Below are positions 14,792 to 21,656 of a DNA stretch of 21,656 nucleotides, piece after piece. Position numbers and translations under genes: made by a program. The notes beneath the pieces were generated by a model. It was given only the letters and a program-made list of their open reading frames with translations. It searched no databases and was not told the DNA's origin. Position 1 is the first letter of the stretch; each line of letters opens with the position of its first letter. The DNA is from CAIOZW01 sp049317725 (GTDB lineage Bacteria; Acidobacteriota; Blastocatellia; RBC074). Location of the stretch: NCBI GenBank assembly GCA_049317725.1, contig JBMOHS010000053.1, positions 1-21,656 of the forward strand. The letters run 5' to 3'.

Positions 14792-14794
14792 ACC

Positions 14795-15955
14795 TTAGCG
14801 TCCCGCTCGCAGCCAGCCTTTCCGACCACGATGAAGGATCGCTACCCCAAGACTTCTTGCCCACATCCAGACATAGATCGGCAGCGAGAGCAGGTCGCGT
14901 GCGTATTGCCCGGGACGGTCGACCACAAGGAGGCCAGCCCCATAATACGCCAGATCGAGGAGCAGGCCGAGACCCAGGATTCCGGGAGCGGCGGGCAAGA
15001 GAAGAAGACGGAGGCAGATCAAGAGAACTTTTGGCCGCAGAAAGAGAAGTGGGAAGAGGAAGAGATCTCCGAGTCGGCTCCGGGAACGGCCCGCCCGACT
15101 CCCCCAAAGGGAGAAGACCTCACGCCGATAACCGCGCAAGACCGCCAGTTGTCCGAGAAACCAGCGAGCCCGTTGTCGGGAAGCACCGATAGGTTCACGG
15201 GGCTTGGGATCGAGCAGAACGGCCTCAGGGACGAAGCCAATCTTGGCGTCAGCCGTCGCGAGCAGAAGATCGAGCTCCAAGTCTTCCGCTTCGGTGTGGA
15301 GCGTGGGGGCGAGTCTGGCCAAGAGATCTCCGCGAATCGCCATTCCCGTGCCGCGGAGGGGAATGGGCCACCCCATGCGGCTGCGAGCCACATCGTCGAT
15401 CTGCTGCATGAGGATCTCGGACCAACCGGCGAGGCGGCCCGTCGCGGTAGTGGCGAGCGGGGCCACCATCGCCTGGGCCGCATCCAATCCCTGCCCCATC
15501 GCCATCCCCAGACGGGCCAAGCTTCCAGGAACAAGGCGGCTATCGGCATCGAGAATGACTACCGCGGCCTTGGCCTCCCAGACCGAGCGATAGGTCTCCA
15601 ACCACCACCGCACTACGGCTCCCTTTCCGTTGGGGCCTTCGAGGCGCTCGACGACCGTGGCACCAGCCTCCCTGGCTCGCACGGCTGTCAGATCTTCGGA
15701 CCGGTCGGCTACTACCCAGATCTCACTGCCCGGCCACTCCTCAAGCAGAGGATGTAACGAAGAGACGGTCGCACCGATGGTCGCGGCCTCATTGCACGCC
15801 GCAATGAGCAAGACCGCCCCGGGCGCTGGGAGGGTGGCCGTCTCGAGCTGCCGGGACGGCCAACAGAAACGCAGGACCAACAAGACAGCCCGTAACAAGC
15901 TGTCGAAGATGAATGGTAAGGCGATAAGATGGATTGCCCAGACCAGTTCCTGCAT
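14795..15955 (-). CDS. Membrane-bound glycosyltransferase family 2
   Basis: This GT-A fold enzyme has an N-terminal membrane anchor (LVWAIHLIALPFIFDSLLRAVLLVL) and C-terminal hydrophobic helices (DLFLFPLLFL, VLLICLRLLLLP). The catalytic domain has VLLIAACNEAATIG, the DAD motif (Asp136, Asp138), an ED pair (Glu224-Asp225) and QRARW (261-265), the Q-x-x-RW signature of processive or large GT2 enzymes. ATG 15955 gives 386 residues starting directly at the anchor. A TTG at 16132 would add 59 residues with no family character that overlap the promoter region. The Shine-Dalgarno for 15955 is weak (GAGAG), so the start is not certain. It probably builds a lipid-linked or exported glycan together with the GT4-like enzyme. 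Confidence 0.85.
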   Translation of the reverse strand: MQELVWAIHLIALPFIFDSLLRAVLLVLRFCWPSRQLETATLPAPGAVLLIAACNEAATIGATVSSLHPLLEEWPGSEIWVVADRSEDLTAVRAREAGATVVERLEGPNGKGAVVRWWLETYRSVWEAKAAVVILDADSRLVPGSLARLGMAMGQGLDAAQAMVAPLATTATGRLAGWSEILMQQIDDVARSRMGWPIPLRGTGMAIRGDLLARLAPTLHTEAEDLELDLLLATADAKIGFVPEAVLLDPKPREPIGASRQRARWFLGQLAVLRGYRREVFSLWGSRAGRSRSRLGDLFLFPLLFLRPKVLLICLRLLLLPAAPGILGLGLLLDLAYYGAGLLVVDRPGQYARDLLSLPIYVWMWARSLGVAILHRGRKGWLRAGR

Positions 15956-16102
15956 GGTGACTCTCGCCGATTCGGCCTCCCGGACAATCGGAAGGTCGGC
16001 CACACAGCGCTCCGTCGCAAGACACTTGGTCAAGACCAGTTGTCTCGACCAGACCCCTTGACTGGATGTCTGGAGAAGCGGCTGGGTGGCACTAAAAATC
16101 TT

Positions 16103-16132
16103 AGTGTACTGATTTAGAAAGAAGCTCGTCAA
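16103..16132 (-). promoter_or_regulatory. Candidate promoter for the two glycosyltransferase genes
   Basis: On the minus strand TTGACG (16132-16127, 5 of 6) is followed by an 18-base AT-rich spacer and TACACT (16108-16103, 4 of 6). The start point would be near 16096, about 140 bases before ATG 15955. The local composition is AT-richer than the flanking coding DNA. The site supports ATG 15955 over the TTG at 16132, which lies inside this -35 box. Confidence 0.4.
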
Positions 16133-16237
16133 GGAACTCTTTCCTCTCCCTCCAAGTTAAATTATCATCCCCCACTCATTTTGATGGGGAGACTGCTCCT
16201 GGATCTTCTTCGTCCGCGAGCCCCCCCAGTCGGAAGA

Positions 16238-16267
16238 TTGACAAAAATGGCCACGGTGTGATGTAGT
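16238..16267 (+). promoter_or_regulatory. Candidate promoter for the matrixin-like gene
   Basis: A perfect TTGACA (16238-16243) is followed by an 18-base spacer and TGTAGT (16262-16267, 4 of 6). The start would be near 16274, giving a 5' leader of about 200 bases before ATG 16477. The 15956-16476 interval holds this promoter, the opposite glycosyltransferase promoter and the leader hairpins. I see no other gene in it. Confidence 0.45.
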
Positions 16268-16404
16268 GAATCTGTTTTGAAAGTGCACCTGATCCTGGCT
16301 TATGGGGCAAACAGCGGACTTCTCCTCACCCACCGCCGCCGCTCTTTTCGAGCTCTTTTTTGCAGTTTTTATTGATCAAGGTGGGAGCAAGACACACACA
16401 AGAC

Positions 16405-16441
16405 GATCGCGGTCGATCATCCTGACGGGACCATCGTCAGG
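16405..16441 (+). other. Two adjacent hairpins in the 5' leader of the matrixin-like gene
   Basis: GATCG-CGGT-CGATC (16405-16418) forms a 5-bp stem with a 4-base loop. Two bases later CCTGACG-GGACCAT-CGTCAGG (16421-16441) forms a perfect 7-bp stem with a 7-base loop. No U-run follows. They end 26 bases before the GGAG ribosome binding site, so they could stabilise the mRNA or respond to a ligand or protein. I do not recognise a known riboswitch. Confidence 0.5.
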
Positions 16442-16476
16442 GACTGTTCCAGGCCACGACATAGACGGAGAAGCGC

Positions 16477-19245
16477 ATGAAGACTTCCCTTATTCCGCGA
16501 CCGCTCCTGCTCGGAGCGATGTACCTGTTTGTCTCGCTTGGAATCGTCCGTGCGAGTACCGTCGTGATCCCAAGCGACGAGGAGATGATCATCGGAGCGC
16601 GCGCCATCGTCCGCGGCGTCGTTCTCTCCTCGATGAGTGGGTACGATGATCAACACCAGGGGATCTTTACCTACACCACCCTCCAGGTTCATCAAGTTCT
16701 CAAAGGGTCAATTATGACCCGTGAAATTGTCATCAAGGAGCCGGGGGGAATTGTCGGGACGCGCGGTTCGATCCTCTTCGGTATTCCGCAGTTCACTCCG
16801 CGGGAAGAGGTCCTGCTCTACCTCGACACTTGGCCGGATGGAAGTCTACGGGTCTATCACTGGTTTCTCGGAAAGTTTCGGATCACCCGGGACGAGCGGA
16901 CGGGTGTGATGATGGTCGCCCGCGAGCAGGTCCACGAGCGAGTGACGGTCCTGGGCCAGTCCCAGCGCGGCTTGGTGACCAACCAGTCGGACTTGGCCTC
17001 CTACCTCGAACGAACCCTGACACAAATCACCGAGTTGACGGTGCCATCGCTGCAGCATGAGGCCAAGTTTTACGGGGGCATGCCGGTCTTATCCCTCCCG
17101 GTCGAGGTGGCCAGCCTTGACCACCTTCGATTGAGCCCGCAGTTCACCTTTCTCAATCCCTATCAGCCCCAGCGATGGTTTGAGCCGGACGAGGGGCGCC
17201 CGGTCGAATTCCGGATCAATCCGGTCGGGATGCCCAATGCGAGGATGGTCGAAGATATCTTGGCAGCGATGGCGATCTGGTCGTCCATTCCCGGAGCCTC
17301 GATTCGCCTGAGTGTGGGGGGATTTACCAGCACGTGTGGGCTGACGACTAACGATGGGGAGAATACGATCTCCTTCAACAATTGTGATCGCTACTCCGCC
17401 TTTTCGCCTTCGACAAATGGGGGATGCGCCGGAGTTCTGGCGGCAGCGGGCATCACCCATTTCGATAGCTCCCAACGGAAAGAGGTCAATGGCATCGCGT
17501 TCTTCCGGGCAATCGAGGGGAATGTCTCCTTCAATCCCCTTGCCAGTTGCTTCTTCAATGATGCTTGCAACGTTCGGGAGATCGCGTCACACGAATTTGG
17601 GCATGCCCTGGGATTGGGCCATTCGCAGGACTCAAAGGCTTCGCTCTATGCGTTTGCCCATTTTGATGGACGGTGTGGAAGTCTGCGAGCAGACGATGAG
17701 GCAGGGGCTCGATTTCTCTATCCCCGAGGGGTAGTAGCAGCGCCAGCGCCAGTCATCTCGACGGCAAACTTGCCGACCGGGCAGGCAGGGATCCCCTATG
17801 AACAACCGATCGTGGTCACAGGGGGAACGCCGCCCTATCGCTGGCAGGTCTTCACAGGAGCCCTCCCCACGGGGATCGGATTGGCGAGCAACGGGTTTTT
17901 GCGGGGGGTACCAGCGGAGTCAGGTCAGTTCCGCTTCGTGATCGAGGTCACCGATTCGGCCGGGGGACGAACCGCCCGCGACCTGCAACTCGTCGTCACG
18001 AGTCGCCCCGACGGACCGCGTCCAACACCAGTCGTGCCGGGCAATGGGCTTCAATTCTACGCACTGGCAGCGCCTCTCCGCTGGTTCGACAGCCGCTCCC
18101 GGGAAGGGGCCTGCCAGTCTTCGCGCAGCGCGGTCAGCAGCGGTGGGAGCCTCCGCATTTCGGGGGTGGGAAGCTGCCTCAACGCCCGGATTCCGGAGAC
18201 CGCACAGGTGCTCGTCGGCCACGCGACCGTCCAAAACCTGGGGCGGTCTGCGGGAGAGTATCAGCTCGTTCCAGCAGGGCAATCGCGGGGCCCCCTTGGC
18301 CGGATCGGCGTTGGCGCGTTTCAGATCAAAACGACCTCGTTTATGGTTCCGCTGAACGCCGAGGGCGCCCTTGAGATCTTTGCCACCAGCCAAGTCCACG
18401 TCGTTCTCGAAGTCGTCGGCTATTTTGCCCCCCCCGGCCCGGGTGGACTCTACTATTATCCATTGGCGAATTCAGTGCGATTTCTCGAGACGCAACCAGG
18501 AGCGCCCGCCTGTATCTCCCACAGCAGCCCGCTGGGAACGGGTGGAACGCACGTCGAGCGGGTCTCGCTCAACTGCTTTGGAGCCAGCATTCCGCCGACG
18601 GCGCGGGCCTTCCTGGGCAATATGACAGCGACAAACGTCTCCTCATCGATTGGGACGATCACGCTCTTTCCCGCGTTGGTCTCCCGTCCGCAGGTTGTCC
18701 ATCTGCAATTGCCAGCGTGGGAGACCGCCAGCTCGCACGTCATCGTTGGGTTGAGCCCGGGAGCGCTCTTCAGTGCCTATACCAGCACACGCATGAACCT
18801 CACGATTGACCTCTCCGGTTACTTCAGCCCGGAAGCTGTTGACCGAAACGGGCAGGGACTGCTCTACTACCCGTTGGCCAGTGCCTTCCGTCTCTTTGAG
18901 ACACAGGGGGGATCAGGGGCCTGTCTGACCCAGAACCGACCAATGATGGCCAACCAGGAGGTGACCGTGCAGGGGCGTCTGACCTGCGGCGGTGTGACAA
19001 TTCCTGCCGAGGCCGTCGCCTTGAGTGGAATGGCCGGAACCCTGGTCTCGTCTCCAGACTCTGGCGCGGTCACCCTCTATCCAGCAGATCAGAATCGCCC
19101 GCGAACGATCAGCCTTCTGACGCAAGGAGGTGCTTTCCCCGCTAATGGATTTGTCGTCCGTCTCTCCCGGTCGGGCGAGTTCCGCATCGTCACCGAGCGT
19201 TCGGCCGATTTCTCGATCGAGGTCGGTGGATACTTTGCGCCGTGA
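16477..19245 (+). CDS. Secreted matrixin-like zinc metalloprotease with Ig-like domain and three C-terminal repeats
   Basis: The 922-residue product has a Sec signal peptide (cleavage likely after VRA, residue 26), so it is exported. Residues ~27-190 form an N-terminal domain (ARAIVRGVV, FTYTTLQVHQVLKG, IVIKEPGG) that I recall in acidobacterial secreted proteins. A matrixin-like catalytic region follows, with zinc motif HEFGHALGLGH (His372, Glu373, His376, His382). The usual Met-turn methionine is absent: SLY stands where family members have IMY or VMY. Residues ~424-508 resemble a putative Ig (He_PIG) domain, with GGTPPYRW and LP-GI. Three repeats of about 130 residues close the protein (523-652, 657-785, 794-922), each starting like LYYYPLA, with a Cys pair and ending V/L-x-GYF-S/A-P. 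ATG 16477 has GGAG six bases upstream. It likely digests extracellular protein or acts at the cell surface. Confidence 0.85.
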   Translation: MKTSLIPRPLLLGAMYLFVSLGIVRASTVVIPSDEEMIIGARAIVRGVVLSSMSGYDDQHQGIFTYTTLQVHQVLKGSIMTREIVIKEPGGIVGTRGSILFGIPQFTPREEVLLYLDTWPDGSLRVYHWFLGKFRITRDERTGVMMVAREQVHERVTVLGQSQRGLVTNQSDLASYLERTLTQITELTVPSLQHEAKFYGGMPVLSLPVEVASLDHLRLSPQFTFLNPYQPQRWFEPDEGRPVEFRINPVGMPNARMVEDILAAMAIWSSIPGASIRLSVGGFTSTCGLTTNDGENTISFNNCDRYSAFSPSTNGGCAGVLAAAGITHFDSSQRKEVNGIAFFRAIEGNVSFNPLASCFFNDACNVREIASHEFGHALGLGHSQDSKASLYAFAHFDGRCGSLRADDEAGARFLYPRGVVAAPAPVISTANLPTGQAGIPYEQPIVVTGGTPPYRWQVFTGALPTGIGLASNGFLRGVPAESGQFRFVIEVTDSAGGRTARDLQLVVTSRPDGPRPTPVVPGNGLQFYALAAPLRWFDSRSREGACQSSRSAVSSGGSLRISGVGSCLNARIPETAQVLVGHATVQNLGRSAGEYQLVPAGQSRGPLGRIGVGAFQIKTTSFMVPLNAEGALEIFATSQVHVVLEVVGYFAPPGPGGLYYYPLANSVRFLETQPGAPACISHSSPLGTGGTHVERVSLNCFGASIPPTARAFLGNMTATNVSSSIGTITLFPALVSRPQVVHLQLPAWETASSHVIVGLSPGALFSAYTSTRMNLTIDLSGYFSPEAVDRNGQGLLYYPLASAFRLFETQGGSGACLTQNRPMMANQEVTVQGRLTCGGVTIPAEAVALSGMAGTLVSSPDSGAVTLYPADQNRPRTISLLTQGGAFPANGFVVRLSRSGEFRIVTERSADFSIEVGGYFAP
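18043..19242 (+). repeat. Three tandem ~130-residue protein repeats in the matrixin-like gene
   Basis: The encoded repeats begin GLQFYALAAPLRWFD, GLYYYPLANSVRFLE and GLLYYPLASAFRLFE, and end VVGYFAP, LSGYFSP and VGGYFAP. Each carries one Cys in a G/P-AC context near residue 20 and a second Cys about 20-25 residues later, followed by an IP-x-x-A segment. They resemble the 'PCR-DTR ... V-D-GYF' beta domains of secreted actinobacterial and acidobacterial proteins, but without the DTR core. Similarity is clear in protein and weak in DNA, so the duplication is old. Confidence 0.85.
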
Positions 19246-19279
19246 AGGGGAAGGAGGAGGCCGTCTTTCGGGCAATCTG

Positions 19280-20086
19280 CTATTTCTGTGCCAGGAGAAG
19301 AGTCGTCTTGATCGAGAGGTCGAAGGGACTGCCCTGCCGTTCCCGATCAAGGATTCGGCTCAACTGATCGACCACGGCTTGGCGGGTCGTCGCATCGGGA
19401 AGGATGGCCAGCCAGGAATCGAGAAAGGCGGTACGGATGACGGGGGAAGAGAAGAAGGAGGGGGCGTCCGGATACTCCAGCCGCTCAGTGCGCAGAAGAG
19501 AGTGGACCTGTCGCCAACCGGCCTCTCGGGCGATCCGCTCAGCCTCGGCGACCGTCAGGCGCGACTCGATCAGTGCTTCGAGCTGGGGGCTGAGGCCGGT
19601 CAGCCCGAGGTCGTACAGTGCCTCCCAGTAGAGGGAGAAGAACTCATCGAAGCTCCCTCGGGTGGCCAGTTTGAGAACGAGGGTGCCATCTCTCTTGGCG
19701 AGGGGGAGAAGGTCCCGGACTTCGCACGGTGCTGCTCGCCAAGGAAGGAGGGAGAAGTCGGCGATGATAACATCGAACGACTCCCGATCGAGTGGCAGCG
19801 TTGCGAGAGTACCGGCCAAGAATCGCAGGCGAGAGGCCTGCCGAATGCCCGCCTTGCCTTCGGCCAAGGCAACGAGAGCCGGATCGATATCGATCCCGAC
19901 CACTTCCCTTCCCTCGCTCCCCCGCAGCGCCAGATCGATCGCCAAGCCTCCTGACCCACAGGCCAAGTCGAGGATTCGGCCCTCCTTGGGAAGTCGGACC
20001 TCTTCCTCGATCATCCGATCGAAGAACTCACACCAACCGGGCACCAAGTAGAGGTCATAGAGATATGCCGTCTCAGAGATGGCCAT
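19280..20086 (-). CDS. Class I SAM-dependent methyltransferase
   Basis: This 268-residue protein has a Rossmann-fold methyltransferase core. Motif I is ILDLACGSGGLAIDLA (residues ~38-53), the acidic end of strand 2 is VVGIDIDPA, motif IV is FDVIIADFSLLPW, and TLVLKLA follows. The remaining C-terminal part is helical and gives no substrate clue, so the acceptor (small molecule or other) is unknown. ATG 20086 has AAGGAG nine bases upstream, and that Shine-Dalgarno begins in the stop codon of the S46 peptidase gene (TAAGGAG). The 13-base spacing implies co-transcription with the peptidase. Its stop lies 34 bases from the convergent matrixin-like gene, with no obvious terminator between them. Confidence 0.85.
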   Translation of the reverse strand: MAISETAYLYDLYLVPGWCEFFDRMIEEEVRLPKEGRILDLACGSGGLAIDLALRGSEGREVVGIDIDPALVALAEGKAGIRQASRLRFLAGTLATLPLDRESFDVIIADFSLLPWRAAPCEVRDLLPLAKRDGTLVLKLATRGSFDEFFSLYWEALYDLGLTGLSPQLEALIESRLTVAEAERIAREAGWRQVHSLLRTERLEYPDAPSFFSSPVIRTAFLDSWLAILPDATTRQAVVDQLSRILDRERQGSPFDLSIKTTLLLAQK

Positions 20087-20099
20087 CAGGGAAGTCTCC

Positions 20100-21656
20100 T
20101 TACGGGGTGGTACGCCGGCCCGGTCGAGGGGTCAGCTCCCGTACCAGAGGATCGGCCTGATAGATCGAGGCGAGAGCCGCCACAATGGCACGGTTATGGA
20201 CGCCAACCGCCCGCGAACCTTCCGACGCCTCGACATAGAGATAGCGGTTCGGCAGTTTCTGCAGGTTGCTGTCGAAATTGATTCCGACCAGCTCGCCTTG
20301 TCGATTGACGACGGGGCTGCCGGAGTTCCCGCCGATCGTATCTGCCGTATAGACAAAGTTGAACGGGGTGGCGAGATCGAGAGTCGGGCGGGTACCGGCG
20401 CCAACCGCCGGATCAAGAAGGGCGCGATAACGCGGAGGCAGGTGGAAAGGCGGCTTCTCGGCAAATCCAAGAGCCCGGTCGAGCAGACCAAAGAAGGTGG
20501 TTCGCCAGGGGACTTGGGTCGTTCCCGCCTCGTAGCCCGCGACGGTTCCATAGGTGATCCGGAGTTGGAAATTGGCGTCCGGGTAGACGGAACGGCCATA
20601 GACGGCAAAGCGGGCACGGGCAATCTTCTGGCCGGCAGCGGTTTCGACGGCCTGGAGGTGGCGGGACTGCCATTCGCGCAGCTCGCGTTGCGTGGGTTCG
20701 ACCCGCTTGGCAAGGCGCAGCAGCGGGTCCTCTGACTGCACGATGGCGGACGGATCCCCCGCGAGCAGCGATTGCCGGAAAGCGGGGTCGTGCAGGCGGG
20801 TCTGGCGGATCGCTGACTGGGCGACCTCTTGTGGGTTGGCCTCGCCCAGCGCGGCTTGGACAAAGGGATCGTTCGGGCCGAGCTGGGTCTGGACGGTCTG
20901 CAGCCAGCCGGCAAGGAGGGCCTCCTCCATCTCTGGGTAGAGCGGGGCACGGGAGAGGAGAGTCGCCCGGAGGGACTCGAGCCGGTTGTCGCGGAACTCC
21001 TCGGCTCGCGCGGCATTGGGCTTGGCGACCTCCTCGGCATAACGGACAAGGGTGGCGGCCATTCCGGAGAGTCGACTGGCCGCCAGATTGGAGAGGGCCA
21101 AGCGGGGGGCCATCGCCGGCAAGTCGCGATAGGCGGCCTCGATGGTGGACCAAGCCTCGCCAAACTGTTGCTGCCAGTCGGGTCTGCCGGCGACGGCGGC
21201 GCGCAGGCGGGTCTCTTCCTCCTCTTTCCGGGCAAAGATCCGCGGGTTCTCGAGGCCAGCCTGCTGGCCGACGAGGCGCTTGAGGGAGTTATCGAGAGCC
21301 AATCGTGCCGCGGAGGATTGTCGTCTGGCTTCGTCTCCCCGCTGGGCATAGCGGAGGAGGGCGTCCCGGCGAGCGGTCCAGACCAGACGTTGGAGGGGAT
21401 TGCCGACGTCACGCTGATAGCGTAATTGAGCAACCGTCAGGAGACGCGCGGTCGAGCCGGGAAACCCGGGGACGACGACCAACTCGCCCTCGACCGGGCC
21501 CTTCTCCGACCAGCGAAAATGGTCAGGGGTCGCGGCGGGCTTTCCATCTTCGTAGAGACGAAAGAAGGTGACATCCAGACAGTACCTTGGATAGGTGAAG
21601 TTGTCGTCGTCGCCGCCGAAGTAGGCAATCTGCTCTTCCGGGGCAAAGACGAGGCG
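20100..21656 (-). CDS. S46-family serine peptidase (DPP7/DPP11-like), N-terminus outside the window
   Basis: The visible 518 residues are the C-terminal part of a dipeptidyl-peptidase of family S46, an exported enzyme that removes dipeptides from peptide N-termini. The frame is open to the window end. Its first residues, RLVFAPEEQIAYFGGDDDNF, include the family segment with the catalytic Asp. The nucleophile is Ser in GGNSGSP (codon at 20322-20324). The catalytic His should lie in the missing ~180-200 residues. At the position that decides specificity in Porphyromonas enzymes (Gly in DPP7, Arg in DPP11), this protein has Ser (FDSN, codon 20268-20270). That makes DPP11-like acidic specificity unlikely. 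An apparent start at 21482 is only an internal TTG. It precedes the methyltransferase by 13 bases. Confidence 0.93.
   Translation of the reverse strand, partial: RLVFAPEEQIAYFGGDDDNFTYPRYCLDVTFFRLYEDGKPAATPDHFRWSEKGPVEGELVVVPGFPGSTARLLTVAQLRYQRDVGNPLQRLVWTARRDALLRYAQRGDEARRQSSAARLALDNSLKRLVGQQAGLENPRIFARKEEEETRLRAAVAGRPDWQQQFGEAWSTIEAAYRDLPAMAPRLALSNLAASRLSGMAATLVRYAEEVAKPNAARAEEFRDNRLESLRATLLSRAPLYPEMEEALLAGWLQTVQTQLGPNDPFVQAALGEANPQEVAQSAIRQTRLHDPAFRQSLLAGDPSAIVQSEDPLLRLAKRVEPTQRELREWQSRHLQAVETAAGQKIARARFAVYGRSVYPDANFQLRITYGTVAGYEAGTTQVPWRTTFFGLLDRALGFAEKPPFHLPPRYRALLDPAVGAGTRPTLDLATPFNFVYTADTIGGNSGSPVVNRQGELVGINFDSNLQKLPNRYLYVEASEGSRAVGVHNRAIVAALASIYQADPLVRELTPRPGRRTTP

Noticed and set aside
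14162..15757. A 531-codon plus-strand open frame opposite the two glycosyltransferases
   Set aside because: It is an antisense frame created by high GC and codon bias. Its product is rich in Arg, Gln, Glu and Pro with no family motif, and it crosses two well-supported genes.
15956..16132. TTG start at 16132 for the membrane glycosyltransferase
   Set aside because: The added 59 residues lack family character and overlap an AT-rich promoter-like region. ATG 15955 begins at the membrane anchor. Some doubt remains because the downstream ribosome binding site is weak.
16302..16649. 115-codon plus-strand frame overlapping the start of the matrixin-like gene
   Set aside because: It has no ribosome binding site and overlaps the signal peptide region in another frame. 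Its second half is an out-of-frame shadow.

Overview
The window is a compact, GC-rich (roughly 60% or more) bacterial chromosome segment with 19 supported protein genes, two of them cut by the window edges. I see no rRNA, tRNA, CRISPR array, insertion sequence or phage gene. The set of families suggests Acidobacteriota: a long-form OPT transporter, an S46 dipeptidyl-peptidase, a secreted matrixin with an acidobacterial-looking N-terminal domain and 'VxGYF'-ending repeats, and an ACAD10/11-like dehydrogenase next to an HSD10-like SDR. This assignment is by recollection of family distribution, not by search, so confidence is moderate.

Layout: (1) 1-123, tail of an unknown gene. (2) 328-2685 (+), OPT-family oligopeptide transporter. 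(3) 2706-8600 (-), six genes in one direction. In transcription order they are YjbQ-like protein, mannose-1-phosphate guanylyltransferase, HSD10-like SDR, a benzoylformate-decarboxylase-like TPP enzyme, an ACAD10/11-like acyl-CoA dehydrogenase and a LOG-family nucleotide phosphoribohydrolase. Two junctions are TGATG overlaps, which implies translational coupling. A 12-bp stem-loop lies between the guanylyltransferase and the SDR. (4) 8750-9779 (-), a six-helix membrane protein overlapping a winged-helix regulator. (5) 9877-10602 (-), a DnaC/IstB-like AAA+ helicase-loader ATPase, driven from a near-consensus promoter that stands back to back with a plus-strand promoter. (6) 10891-13559 (+), an unrecognised 43-aa ORF coupled by ATGA to an O-antigen-ligase/TPR membrane protein, a heptamer tandem repeat, and a CusF-like copper-binding lipoprotein. 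(7) 13556-15955 (-), two glycosyltransferases (GT4-like and membrane GT2). (8) 16477-19245 (+), a large secreted matrixin-like metalloprotease with a putative Ig domain and three ~130-aa repeats. (9) 19280-21656 (-), a SAM methyltransferase and an S46 peptidase that runs off the window.

How the genes fit together: GDP-mannose precursor synthesis, two glycosyltransferases and an O-antigen-ligase-type enzyme indicate envelope or exopolysaccharide synthesis, although they are not one operon. The S46 peptidase, the matrixin and the OPT transporter fit an organism that feeds on protein and peptides. SDR, TPP enzyme and ACAD form a small acyl-CoA/2-oxoacid catabolic cassette whose substrate cannot be read from sequence. 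The least explained items are the 43-aa coupled ORF and its duplicated start region, the cysteine-paired triple repeat on a protease that lacks the usual Met-turn methionine, and the acyl-CoA/TPP/LOG cassette.
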